Part shown: positions 13,106 to 29,373 of the stretch, piece by piece
How the letters are laid out: every line of letters begins with the position of its first letter
How positions within the stretch are numbered: the first letter of the stretch is position 1
DNA from: Desmodesmus armatus
Lineage: Eukaryota > Chlorophyta > Chlorophyceae > Sphaeropleales > Scenedesmaceae
Assembly (NCBI GenBank): GCA_007449985.2
Contig: VIIQ02000207.1
Coordinates: 62,001-126,000 of the forward strand
Direction: 5' to 3'
Length of the DNA stretch: 64,000 bases
Translations under genes and position numbers: made by a program
The notes under the pieces: model-generated
Told to the model about the DNA's origin: nothing
The model's database searches: none
The model's input: only the letters and a program-made list of their open reading frames with translations

Positions 13106-14090
13106 TCACTGGGTTCTGATTTGTGGGCTGTCTCTACTGCACAGGACTGGATGCTACCAGCAGCGGGTGCAATTTGACTTTTCGATAGGTTGCAACTGTC
13201 ACTTTTCTCTGAGCAAGCTTGCTGTAACTGCTACAAGCCAAGAAGGACTCATGTTGCAGCAGCGTCAGCCCACCATGCATGGTGGCGCCACCCAGGCAGT
13301 AGTGTGCCGTCACTGACAACTTCAGAGTTCAAAGCCCGAGGCATACTCAATGGTCACTTTACATGCTCAGCACTGCAGTTCGCAAGGCCACCGTCCCAGC
13401 CAGTCCAAATGCTCACAGGGGTCAAACACCATAGAAGCAGTTGATGCAGCTGGCCTCACTGGAACGCAGAGGGCTGTCAGCAGCAAAACATTGCAGCTGC
13501 TTGACGTGCAGCAGGCACCCGCTGCCATGTACACTTAACAGCCACGTACAGTGCAGCACAGTGGTACCTTCCAACCCAACCTTCCAGACACTTACAAATC
13601 ATGCATGCTCTGGGCTGAGGTGCAATGATGAAAGGTTCTGCTGCAGGCTGCAGAGGTAGGTGAACCTCATATACGTTGTATAATTGAACGTTTCGATAGA
13701 ATCCAGGTGCTTTGCCGTGCTTGGCCCACGCGGCTTGGCTCACGCAACTCCCTGAGTGTCACAGGACCCAATCGTTCACGTCATCAGAGTACATTCTTCT
13801 TCACTGTCATTCAATAAATTAAAGATTTGATCAATTCATCATTAGGAAAGGTACAAGCGTCACAGTATATACTGTTTCCGGCTCGCGGAGCCGGCGCGGG
13901 GCCAAACGCGCGGTTACCATGCTATGACCAATTTCCCAACGCGTCACCTGATGGAGTCGGCTTTGAAAGGCTATAATCAGGAAAGCATTCAGGACGACTG
14001 CACCTACGGCAGCAGTCGTGGTCAGAAAGTGTTGCAGGGACTGTTCAGGATAAGCTTGTAGGCTTACGAAGAACAGTAAAGCATATCAAA
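13106..14090. other. Intergenic: 3' region of the preceding gene and promoter region of the dehydrogenase gene
   Basis: I see no coding sequence. An AT-rich patch at 13,795-13,850 is followed by a GC-rich self-complementary stretch at 13,877-13,910 (GGCTCGCGGAGCC and neighbours) about 180 bases before the ATG at 14,091. This is a plausible promoter zone. Confidence 0.35.
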
Positions 14091-17718
<3,628 letters not shown>

Positions 17719-20700
17719 GGGCAGTGTGGTTTCAGGGGAAAAATCAGGGCTGTTTGTGACAAACCGGGTGTCAACTTGACAGCCGGCCTGCGGTGCTATC
17801 TGCATGACTGCTGGGCAGCGAAACTGACCACTGCATTACTTGAGCAGGTTGACAAAACCGCTCATGTACTAAAGGGCACTGTGTTCTGTTCGGATGCTGG
17901 TGGCCTTCGGGGTCTGACCATCTGTCAGTATCCGGATTTGCTGCAAGGGGATCTGGGTTTGCCGCACCGCATGAATGGGTATTTGGCCTGGCAAACATGG
18001 GGTGCAGCTGGTTTGACCGTCAACCGATTCGAGGTCCTTGGTGTGTGTGGTTTGTAACAGCTCGAGCAGCCTTGGTGACTCGTGCACGTGGCGGTGACTC
18101 ACCGCCTGTTGGACAGGGCTGTAAACCCCGGTCCCGTGAGGGTACTTGTTCCACCGAAGGGGCATGCGTGTTTGTAAGCATTCACTTGTGCACTGCATGG
18201 CACAGGTTTGTCACAGCGGGCATGAATTGGCCATGTGCAATGTTGGCGACTCCAGCCCTTCTGTTGTCCTGGCCACATGCCTGGGCCCTTTGCCCTCAGT
18301 TAGTTCTGTCATGCATCACTGACAGAGGCCCGGTCACCTGTGCATTGCATCTGGGTGAACACCCAAGATTAGGCAGATGGCCAGTCCAGGATGCCCACCA
18401 TGATAACTTTGAGTAAGGGCATTGTCTGCATGTCTGTGCTGTGCAGCATTGAGTCCTGTTCAGGCTGCTACCAACAGGTAGTACCAGCAGGAATGCTGAG
18501 CACCTGCATACTGTATGCAATTGTGACCGTCATACACAGGCCTTGTACGTTCCAGCTGCAAAGCTGAAGCTGCCGCGACTGCAGGCGGTGGGGCCGAGGG
18601 GGGTGAGGGGAGGGGGGCAGGGGGCGCGGGGGGGGGGGGGGGGGGCTTTCAGCTTGAGTGTCCGGGGCTTGTTGACTGCTTGCCCATCGTGTGTAGTGCC
18701 CCTATGTAGTGTGTTGGCCCGGCTACCTAGGCCCATCCTGAAGTTCTCTACTTCACTCTGTACGCTAGCTCTGATATGAAGTGCGCCCTGGGCTCTTGCC
18801 GAATTTAGTAAACCTTAGCGGCTGTGCAAGTAGCAGCACAAGTATGACAAGTGACCAACTTGATCACATGGTAAAGTTTCCTTCCTAGGAGGCTCCATTT
18901 CGCCATCACTGTCTGGGTGTGTGCGGGTCAGCATGGTGTTCTCATTGTTGGGTTTTCTGAGTCTTATAGCTACACTGCAGCACTGCTCAGCCTTGGGCCC
19001 CAGCCGGGCCAGTGTCCACTTGTGTCCATGCCGTTGTAAGGTCACATGGCTTCATGCATGAACACCCTGATGCTGTGCACATAGTATGCATGTGGCATGC
19101 TTATCCCAGTCCATAGTGTGGATGTTGGTTAGCAAGCCTCAATGTATTGAGCATTAGCATGTTCCATAGTTATCACATGGGTGCTAGTATATGTGGTGAT
19201 TAGACACTGACCTCATGCTGCGTGGATGTGTGTTGACAAACAAGCAAAGGGCTGGTGGACTTGAGATTGTGGCATGTTCCTGCCAGTGGCGGTCCGGCAC
19301 ACAGGGGTTCACTGAGTAGACCCCTTGTAGGTTAAAACCCATCACACATGATGAGGTGTTGCGTATTGCCTTTTGCCAGCACTGGGTACCTGGCAGCCTA
19401 TCAGCAACTTGCTGATACTGAGTCGCTGTCATTGAATTCAGTGTGTGCCCTTGATGAGCGTGTACCGACTGGTGCACATCTCAGCCTGAGACACACATGC
19501 TGCGCCGCACTGCACGTGAGGGTGCTTACGCTTGACCCTGCCACCTAAACGTTTGGGTTAACCCACTGTGATACATCCAGCTCAGCAGTGTTTGTGACAG
19601 CATTCGCAGCTGCGCCCAACTAGGGGCGTTCCTTCCGAAGCCTGATTTGGGCTGCACCACTGTGATACCCAAGTTGGGGGCCACGGTCTTTGGAAGGATG
19701 TGAGGTCAACAGCATGGGGTCATTGAGCAGGTGCCGCCCCGCCCATGGTGAGCGCACCTGGCTTTGATGCTCTACTAGAGCAAGTAGTACTTGTAGTAGG
19801 GGACTGCAGGATGGTTGGCCACACTATGAAGCAAGCTGGCAGTACTACCGCCTTAACTGATCCCAGTGTCTGTACTCCCTACAAGGTAGTACCACTGAAT
19901 AGCAGCTGTGTCTGTGGGACATGCATTGCAGGTAACAGCCTGCAAGGTTTGCTGTGACCCTAAGTATGTGTGACTTGACACCTTGCGGCTGAGTCACGAG
20001 TCTTGCCAACACATCCATGCGGTGTACAGGGAGCTATAACTGTTGCATGTGGCAGCCGATGTTGGTGTGGGTAGTGTTGGAGGCAAACTTTGTCTCCCAG
20101 GTGCAAGTTGTACATATATGTGTCTTCTCGTTCACTAATCCCAGCAAGTGGAGCATGCCACCCCACCATGGAGCCTCCAGTCAAATGCAGTGCACTTGAA
20201 GTATGTACACACAGCCTGAGTCAGATTACCAGTACTCTGCAACTTGCCATCGGATGCTTTTCCCTCTCTGGAGCTGGTCTGCTACAACACCACACCACCA
20301 AGAGCAACACTGCTGCAGTACATGCCATGACATGATGTTACCACATCAAACTACACCGAAGCTGCCTGCCAATGTCTCGTGCTGGTCCACACACGTCCCC
20401 TCAGTGCCAAGCACGTGTGTCATCCCTGCCATCAATCCTCAACCTCAATCTGTTCCTTTGGCCCCCAACATGAGGGTCCCTCCAGGGTAGACTGATAGAC
20501 ACATGTGGCGTCAGTGGGTCGCCGGGGCCAGCACACACCTGCAAACACACATAACATGCAGGCAAGATGTTCGAACATGGAACCTCAGTGCTGGTTGACC
20601 GGGCGTGGTGGTGTGGTATCACCCTTGACCATCTTGATTGTTTGGCTACGCCCATCCAACAACGTTGACCCTCTTCACCTGCATGCATGCAGGCTGGGTG

Positions 20701-22348
20701 CACCAACTGCAAGCTGCTTCTGGTGCGCACGGTCAGCATGCTGCAAGTCTCACTGTGTCTTTAGTCGCATGTGGGGCTGGATACGCTGCACAGGAGCAAT
20801 TCCTGCCCTCAACAGCATGCTGCCAGCCATTGAATGGTCTTCTGGTACCGCCAAGCTGCCACCAGCTGCCCCTCTGTATGGAGGTATGGCACCTCTGCCC
20901 CCCCCATCTCGCAGCTGCTGGCTGACAGGCTGGCAGGAGCACTGCCTGGCAGGCTGCACTGTGCTGCATACAGCCCAGCCCAGCCTTGCCCTCCTCCTGA
21001 ACGGTTCCGGCACCAGCCTCCTTCACAGGGTCAGGTCAAACTGCCAGCAGGCGGCTTGGAGCTGTTGAGGCTGATGAGACTTGCCATGCAGCAGTGCAGC
21101 TGACGGGGCTTCAGGGCTTGTGATGCTTCCTGGTGACACATGACAGGCACAGCAGCACAGACAGCATCAAGTCAGCACACTGAAGGACTGGCCCTAGTGA
21201 TGGTGCGCAGGACATGTGTACACAGCACCTGAGCCACACATTGATGCCACACATCGGCATCGTGGAGGACAGAGGACTAGAATTTTGTGATGTGAGGAAA
21301 CGTGTTTGTTTTTCCGAGTGGCACCATCACAGATGTTGTTGAGACCCAAGGTCACACTGACTGTTGCAGGGTGTTTATCCACTCTGCCCATGCAGACTCC
21401 CCCAGCAGTGTTTGCTCTGTCAAAGTATACTGGCACTCCATCCGAGAGCCTTTTGTTGCAGTTTACGTCTTCTTTTTTCAACCTTCCATCCATCACCGGC
21501 ACACGCCATCGCGCCAACTAAATCCCAGGAGTCACAGTTGCGCGCAGCACAGGAGACGTCATTACGCTGTATCGGACCTATATACTACATCTACTACACA
21601 GGTGCGGTTGATGAGTCCCATGCTGCACGTTTGCCAGACAGTGCGTCATGTAGTGCAGCAAGCAGGACGGTGGCTTGTTGGGGCTTTCGATGAGCTTTTT
21701 TTGTTCGATATGACGTCTTACACACTGGTTTTGCCTCATGCGTGCTTTGGTTCTCACCACGCCTTCTGCTGCTGCTGCCCGCCGCAACCATCACATGACC
21801 GGTGTTGCTGCTGATGCTCCAGGTAGCCCAGTCAGGCAGTTAAAGCAGCCAGCGGTCTGTCACGTCTGCAGAAGGTGAGTAACAAACAGATGCTGTGCAT
21901 GTGTAGGGCCGGAGTTCCCCTACAGTTCACTTGGCAGTCAGTAAAATGCTTTGCCTGGCTACTTGCTGCAGCAGCTGAGCATGATGATTGACCGTGCAGC
22001 AGCTGCATACAGTAAACGCACTGCAGTATAGCAGCTACGATAGCTCATGCTTTTGAGTCGGGCTGACCTGCAGGGAGGTTTGACTGCAGCAGCAGCAGCA
22101 GTACATCGGTTGCATGGGTCAGTGGTTACACGCAGCCCGTCTGCCAGTCAACAGCGCTACCCAAAGGCCAGCAACCTCGATCTTCCAACCAGCCATCTGA
22201 CTGCAATGCACTGCAGCACTTGTATGCCCGTGTATGTTGTGGTTGCAGACCACCACTCCAAGTCAACTCAAGTATGCCCCCTCCTGCATGCTGCTGCTTC
22301 CTTGCCCTACAGGGTTTGTCATTGGGGTTCCACAATAGAGGGGCTACC
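17719..22348. other. Long stretch without a recognised gene
   Basis: Short open frames occur on both strands but none shows a domain, and none could be chained by splice sites. Visible features are a G-run at 18,627-18,645 and TG/CA-rich sequence. The pieces at 22,060-22,200 may be 5' exons of the next gene. I see no RNA gene or terminal repeats here. Confidence 0.3.
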
Positions 22349-22900
22349 ATGGCCTCACAGCAGCAGGAGCAGCAACCCTCCCAGGGCCTCAGCTCCCACC
22401 CCCTAGACAGCCCCTTGCTCACATCTTGGGAGAACTCCCCAGCCTCCTCAGACTGTGACTCCCCAAGGCTCACTACTGTCAGCCCCCGGAAGCTGTCACC
22501 CCCACCATCCCCACCCACCCACTACCTTGCTGAGGTGGTTGCCATCCTGGCAGCAGAGGGGCTGCAGTCACGGCCCCTGCCAACCACCCTGCCTGAAGGT
22601 TCCACCCCCTTCAGGACGTTCCAGTTTGCACCCCTACAACCCAGCCCACCTAGCAATGAGCCTGCTGCTGCTCCCCACAGCTTCAGCAACCAGATTAGCA
22701 GCAACAGCATCAGCAGCGGCAGCAGCAGCATAAAGCCTGCTGCTGTTGTTCGCCGCTTCAGCAGCAGCAGCAACCTGACTTGCAGCATGAGCAGTGGTGG
22801 CAGCAGTGGTGGCAGTAGCAGGATCGACCTCCTCCCGCCCCGCCCCAGCTTAGCCGGCAGCATCAACGAGCGCCGCAGCCGCCGCAGCAGCAGCACCAAG

Positions 22901-22934
<34 letters not shown>

Positions 22935-24332
22935 CATTCAGCAGCCGCCATGGCAGCAGCAGTGTGGGCAGTAGCCGCCGCGGCACCCTGGGTGGCGCAC
23001 TGGGTGTCCCCAACCTCATCTCCACCCGCAAGACCAAGACCTCTGCACTGCAAGGCAGCAACGGTGCTCTGGTCGCGACCAGCATGCAGACCAAGAGGCC
23101 CCCAGTGCAGGACAACAAGGCAGTGTGGGGCATGCTAGACATGCACACCCCTCTGCCAGCGGCTGGGAACCTCAACTTACGCCAGTGGTTCTCCATAGGC
23201 GTAGCCGATTACTTGCTCACAATGCCCCGAGTAAGCCCCTCCCTGGAGGCTGCAGCTGACACCCCCAGCCCCACCCCCACCCTGCATCTGGGCCCCCCCG
23301 CAGGGCAGTGCAGCCAGGCAGTGGGTGAGGTGTTCACAGTGGGCCCCACCCTAGAGGCTGCAACTCACAGCTTGAGCGACGGGGAGGGGTCAGCCTTGGA
23401 GACAGCACCCTTTGAGATCACACACAGCGCAGTGGGGGGTGCCTCATGGGACTCAGGCTCGGACTCAGAGCAGGAGGCCGCACAGCGCACAGCACAGCGT
23501 GCACTGTGGGCCAACCCAGACCTGATGTTCGCAAAGGCGCTGAAGTGCTTGCAGAGCATCGAGCAGGAGGTGAGAAGGGGAAGGGGTGTGGGTGGGGTGT
23601 GGGTGGGTGGGCGGAGGGGGGGGGGGCAGCAGCAGCGACAAGTCCAACAGCAAGGCCAAGGTCATGGGCAAGGACCCCAGGAGCAGCAAGAAGGGCAGCA
23701 AGGCTTTCAAGCAGAGCCGGGCAGCAGCAGGCAAGGCCTCTGCTGCGCAGTGTGTGCTCCTGGCCAGCCTGGCCACACTGGGCCTCATCTTCTCCTGCAG
23801 CGTTGGCTGCATGGTGGCAGCACACGCCACAGCTGCTGCTGCAAGCGGCATCAAGCTGCTGCAAGCGGCATCACAACCCCCACTGCGTTTGCCTTCAGCA
23901 GCAGCAGCAGCCCTGTGGCTACCCCCTACAGCATCCCCACCGCCCTGACCCCAGCAGCAGGCACCTACAGGTACAGCAACCACGCGGTGCTGCTACAGAC
24001 TGGTGACACTGCAGCCAGCAGCGGTGTGTTTGACACACACAGCGCCCAGCAGCAGCAGCAATGCGGCTTGCAGCGCCCCCCTGTTGCTGCTGCTGCTGTG
24101 TGCCCGTCCTTCCTCACCCTCCTGCTGGCCTTGTGCCCTGCTGGTGAGACACACTGCCAGCACGACAAGCACAGCACCAGCAGCTGCAGCAGCAGCAGCA
24201 GCAGCACAAGCCTGGCTTGGTGGCAACAGACACAGCAGCAGCAGCAACAGCTGCTGGTTGTTGCTGTTGTTCAGGGTTCAGACCTGACAGCTCAGCGTCT
24301 GTGCAACCACACACAGTCCTTGTTTGTTGCAG

Positions 24333-24369
<37 letters not shown>

Positions 24370-24502
24370 CTCCACACAGCTCAGCAGCAGCGACACAGCT
24401 CCCCTCTCCTCACAGCAGGCAGCAATGGCTGGGGTGGGCCCTGCACCTCCCTACCTTGCGGGAGCCGCTGGAAAGGACTGGATCTTCTGTTGTGGGCGCT
24501 GA
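22349..24502 (+). CDS. Ser-rich protein of unknown function with a probable transmembrane segment
   Basis: A single large exon (ATG 22,349 to the donor at 23,570; 407 codons) encodes a mostly disordered Ser/Pro/Gly-rich protein. It has basic patches (NERRSRRSSS), poly-Ser runs and a more structured piece (LNLRQWFSIGVADYLLTMPR). Its end is acidic, then EALKCL-type residues lead to ALKCLQSIEQE. After a short G-rich intron, a second open stretch (about 23,630-23,948) reads KAKVMGKDPRSSKKGSKAFK followed by CVLLASLATLGLIFSCSVGC, a good transmembrane helix. The frame at this junction needs a slightly different splice site from the one I can see, so the join is uncertain. The gene may stop near 23,948 or continue into the CAG-rich stretch to about 24,500. 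No family is recognised. Confidence 0.5.
23531..23600 (+). repeat. 70-bp direct repeat, copy 1 (exon end plus donor)
   Basis: This copy holds the last 13 codons of the large exon, its GT donor and the start of the intron. It is identical over 70 bases to 24,514-24,583. Confidence 0.95.
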
Positions 24503-24513
24503 AGTGCTGCAGA

Positions 24514-24583
24514 GCAAAGGCGCTGAAGTGCTTGCAGAGCATCGAGCAGGAGGTGAGAAGGGGAAGGGGTGTGGGTGGGGTGT
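24514..24583 (+). repeat. 70-bp direct repeat, copy 2
   Basis: This is an exact copy of 23,531-23,600, 983 bases downstream, and includes the duplicated 5' splice site. Confidence 0.95.
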
Positions 24584-24599
24584 GTGTGGGTGGGCGCCG

Positions 24600-27500
24600 T
24601 GGCTTTCTGCTGTGCTGGCACCTGCCAGCCAACACATGCCGGACTTGATACAAGCAGCTTTAGTTGAAGCTGCTGCTGTGCATACTGCCCATAGTCGCCT
24701 GGTCGACTGGCCTAGTTTGGGGTGTTGCGTTGGTTTCACAGTTGGCGGCTGTGCTGCGCGTTTGAGACGGCGATATGATGGCTTGACTCTGGTTTGGTAT
24801 GTAGGCCAGTCATGAATGTTGAGAAGTGTCGAGGCTGTCGGTGCTGTCCTTGTTTTGCGATTGCAGCAGTGCACTGGCACACCAGCATAACAATGGTGCG
24901 TGCCGGCTGCTAAAGTAGTGTGGGTTTTCTTGGCGTGGGACTTACCCCTGCACACTCTGCAGTGTGCTTCTGTATAGCGAGTGGGGTGCAGCAGTGGTGA
25001 TCTTTGAGGTGGAGAACTGAGAAAGCGAGCAAAGGAGGTGTGTGGTTTGCCAAGGTGGGCTGAATTAGCGCCAAGCATGCAAGTTGTTTGCAACCCATGG
25101 TGGGTTTGCTTGGCTGTATTGGGGGCTTTGTGGGTAGCTGCCTGCAGCTAGGGGGGCAGGGTAAAATCGCGATGCATGCGGGGAGGACTTCCTGTGTGTT
25201 CCTGCACGCCGGCAGCGTGTTATGGTTGGAAGTGGGGGTCCAGTGGTCCCACAGGTGCAAACCTGTGCCCATGAAATGAGCTCTGACAAGCAAGGCATGT
25301 ATGTTGGGCAGGCGCCTTGCCCTGCCTTGCTTCACGCGGTGAGTGTGAAGTGTGAGTGACAGGGTTTGGGCCCTACCTTGAACCCTATGCACCATCCACA
25401 GGGCATGGCCAATGGATTGCGGTGTTTGTTTGGTATGTTGTGCTGTGGTCTGGGTTGCAGTGTTTAGAATCTTGCGTCAATTGTTGTGACCTTTAGCGGA
25501 CTGTCCAAGTGATACGAGCATCATGTTACGTGCATAGCATCATGTTGGATGGGTGCCTGTGGCGGTACACGCCATAGATCGTGTGAGCCTCACATGCGGG
25601 GATTGCGCTGGCAGCAAGTTGGGGCTTTCACATCACTGCGCAATGATGTGCATATGTGGGGGTGGTTTTTCTTGCCACTCAGCATGGCTTGCTGTCCTGG
25701 CATATGTGGGGAATGCCAGCGACGGCTTGTGAAAAGTGGGCGCATCTTGCCACTGCGTTGAGGCCTCAGGCAGTGCTGCAATACACATGTGTGATGCATC
25801 AATTCAGATGTTTCAAGTTTGTTCAACAAGGCCCAACTGCTGTGGGTTACTTGATTGGGTGGTGGTGGTGCCGGGCTTGTTGTTTACACGCAAGAGCATG
25901 GCAGTCACTGTAAAGGTTGGCACGAAGTGTGGATAGGGCATACCCACGTTACTTGGCATTGCCGCACGCAGTTCAAGGGATGCACATGTACGTCACGCAA
26001 TGGATATATTAATCGAAGTTTGCATACTGCCGACTTGCTTTTGCTCTGCCAAATTTGGAGCATAGTGTGCATGTCGTTGGCTTGTTGCCAATATGTGGTA
26101 CATGCATAAGCACGCACTGGCTGGGCAACCACAGGCCTAGGTCACATGTGCTTTGGCTGGCTGTTTTTACATCTTACGCTTGGGCTATTGCACTTGTGCC
26201 AGGGCGTGTTGTTGCCCCTTTGCTGCTGGCAGCATGGTGTGTGTGGCGTGTTGGACGCAACCATTGACCAAACCTGCTGCAGGGCGCCAATGGCCAACTG
26301 CTGCTTCCTTACGTGTGGCGTTGTTGGCACGCTGTGCTCTGTCGGGGGTGAGCATGCAGCTGCTTGCACATGACCATAATTGGAGAGCAGTGCTTCTTGA
26401 GGCTGGTTTTTTGGCCAGAGGAGGTTGTTGCTGGCGGCAGGGTGTTAGGGTTGTGGGTTGAGGCACAAACATCCAACGGCTTGCTTGCAAATGCAGCAAC
26501 TGCACAGCAGCACATGCGAAGCTCAGGCCCACCAAGGTCCTTGAGCTTTGCGTGATTAGTCAATTGAACACACTGTTTCATGTGTGTATCCCCATGAGGT
26601 GTTGCTGTTGTGAACAGACAAAGCTTTCTATTTGTAGTGTTGTGTGTGGAAGCACCACGGTGCTCAACTCTTGCCTGCAGCGTTTGGCAGGCCTACCTAG
26701 GTCCTCAGCCTTCGCTGTGCTGTGCCAAATGTTGTGATACTCAGTGGGCTGGGACATAAGGACGATCGTCACAGCCTCCCAAAACAAAATGCGGTCTCAG
26801 CTGAGAGCTGCACGGTAGTCATGTTGTGCGCTCGCATCTATTGCATCCTAAATTGGTACCACTGTGTCCAATCTGCGCAGGCTAGCCTGTGTGTGTGCGT
26901 TGGGCGGGGTTTGGTGCCGCACTGGGTTTGAGGCCTGATAATGTGGGAACTTGACACCTGCACCAACCCTCAGGTTATCGCCATCTAACCATAACCTCTT
27001 TCACCGCAGGCAGTGCGTACCACATGTGAGGTTGTGTGAGATCTTGTGTAGTGTTGGGTGTGTCATCTGTGTGTTGACGCTTCTCTGGAGGGTGTTGTGG
27101 CTTGCCATTGCCGTGTGCAAGAGGCTTGTGGATGGTATTTGTTTCCTGAGCATAAGCAGCTGCATGCCTATGAGCATGCACTCTGCACAGGAGCGGCAGC
27201 AGTGCTCCTTTGTTACGGCAGTGGAGTGGGGCGAGTGTGCGTAAAAGGACCATGTGCCAGGATAAAATTGCCCTCCTGTGTCTATGCAAGGTCTTCCCAG
27301 GGTGGTGTAAGCAGGCCGTGTTGTCGATAGGTGGGAATACCCAGTAGTGCACGCCAAGTGCGTACTGGCAGAGGAACTAGGAATAAGTGTTGTTTCACAT
27401 AAGGGACTGGCGCTGCCTTGGCGCCTACAGCTGTGCAAGACTGATCAGTGTGCTACCAGCATTGCTGGTGGCGTCTTGGGTGCGTCACAGCTCGATGCTA

Positions 27501-29373
27501 TTGTGGTGGTTGTGCTGTGAGAGGGTGCCGGGCTGAGGGTGATAAGGCTTCCATGGGGATTTTGTCACGGCCACGTTGGGTTCCAACAAGTCTTGTGAAT
27601 GATAGGTGGCCTGCTCCCCGTGCATGTGTTGTACTGCAGCTGCTGCAGAATGCACAAGGCTCTTCACCCTCATCCACCTACGCATGCAGCTGACCGTGCA
27701 GCAGCAATGAGTGCGTCCAAGTGCCACTCAATACACATCAATCATGCCAGTCCATCATTTGCCGTACACGTGCACTACAGCGGCCGCGTCAGGGTCGTAT
27801 CGTGTTTTAGCTTGTCACATATTGGAGTGGTGCGGGAGTCAAATGAGCCATCCATGGACATGTCCGACTTTGTCTTTGGTTCTCGCTAGGTAGGATAGCC
27901 AACAATGCATGCCGTGTTGGTGTGTCTCTGTGGAAGATTCATGCCACACTGACCATGTGAGTACGGCTTGCTCTTGTTCTTTGAGGTACGCGGCACAGCA
28001 AGCGTGCGTGCCTTTTCTGCATCGAATTGCCCATTGATAAAGGCGCCGTCTGTCGGTTGCTGCAGCTGTGGGCACGGTCTCATGTGCAGGTGTATGTGTA
28101 GACCGCCTCTCTTTTTAAAAGCTCCCTAGCTGTCCTGACCTCTGATGGTCCCCAGTTTGTCCACATGTCAGCACAGGTTGGTTTTGCATAGTGGACGACA
28201 TGCATGGGGCATTGTTAAGCCCTGCCTGCCACCTGTCAGAGCTGTTGGCAGGCTTTAAACCCTTGACAGGGCACCGAGTTGGTGACACCACACGTAGTTT
28301 GGCTTGCTCTTGTGATTGTATGCTGCATATCCTGCAAGGTGTGCTGCTGCAGATGCACATACTGCCCATGTTTTGTTGTGGTGCCTGGCTCTGTAGTGGT
28401 GGTGGATTTCTGTGGCTATGAGGGACAAGTACCGCTCTGTGAGAAGCTGTGGCTGTAGGTTGACAGCACACTCGCTGATGTTTAGAAAGCTGCAACACCC
28501 ACACACTTGATAGCGGTGGTCCTGCTCTCCGTCTTCTGCTCTCAAAGTTTGTTGGATGGTCAACGTATGCTGCTTCCATTGTTTGATCACCTTCACTGGC
28601 GGCAATGGCTGTTCCATCAAGGAGTTGGTGGTTTGCCGCGGCGGTTGTCAGTAGTTTGTGAGTCATAGTGTGCAGCACGCTTGACGGCTGATGTGCTCAG
28701 CTGGCTGCAAGAGGTAGTCCTGGCGAGCTGGAAATTATCAGTGGGGCCTACTGCTGAGCGCAGGTGGCTTCTACCCAGCCTATTTCATTCATGATTTGTT
28801 TGGATGTGTGCTTCACCACGCGTGCTGCGCCGCGTCCCGATCTTGCAACGCATGTGTGTTCCAGACGTGAGTGGCGATTGACAGTGTAACGGCAAATTGA
28901 AGTTGGTGCTGCGCTAGTGTGCTGAATGCATACTTGGCCTTCGCCGCACACGCCTAACTTGCCCTTGCATCTATGTCTACCCCAGGTGTCGATGGGAGCA
29001 TGCTGACAGTACACACCAGTCACAAGCGGAACAGTCTTTGGACTGCTGCTATGCCGAACCAGGCTGCGTCAACATTGCACAAAGGCCAAACCACGCATGT
29101 CCTCAACCAGCAAAACTAAAAGGAGGGAAGGGGAGATGGAACTGCCGCTGCATATGCTGCCACTGTGCTGTCATTCCCTCATTACTGGATACTTTCACCA
29201 CATAGTGGTACTCTCCAGACCTAGTTAACTGCCGAAGCCGAAGCTTGGTATCACCACGCGAAGCCGAAGCTTGGTATCACCAAAACTGGTGCTTGGACAC
29301 GCCTGCCCGCAACCATCAAAGCTTGTTTGCTTCGATGCTCTGTAACAAGTGCTAGCAGTTGCAACTGCCAGCA
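24600..29373. other. Long T/G-rich stretch without a recognised gene
   Basis: No gene could be assembled. The best candidate for past coding is a minus-strand open frame at 28,255-28,620 with a balanced composition (VKVIKQWKQHTLTIQQTLRA, then QVCGCCSFLNISECAVNL). It resembles an eroded mobile-element protein, but I cannot name a family. At 29,233-29,282 a 24-base unit (CGAAGCCGAAGCTTGGTATC plus CACCA-type end) is repeated twice with period 26. Confidence 0.3.
29233..29282. repeat. Tandem duplication, 24-base unit, period 26
   Basis: Copies at 29,233-29,256 and 29,259-29,282 are identical. They lie about 90 bases beyond the 3' end of the ankyrin gene. Confidence 0.9.
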
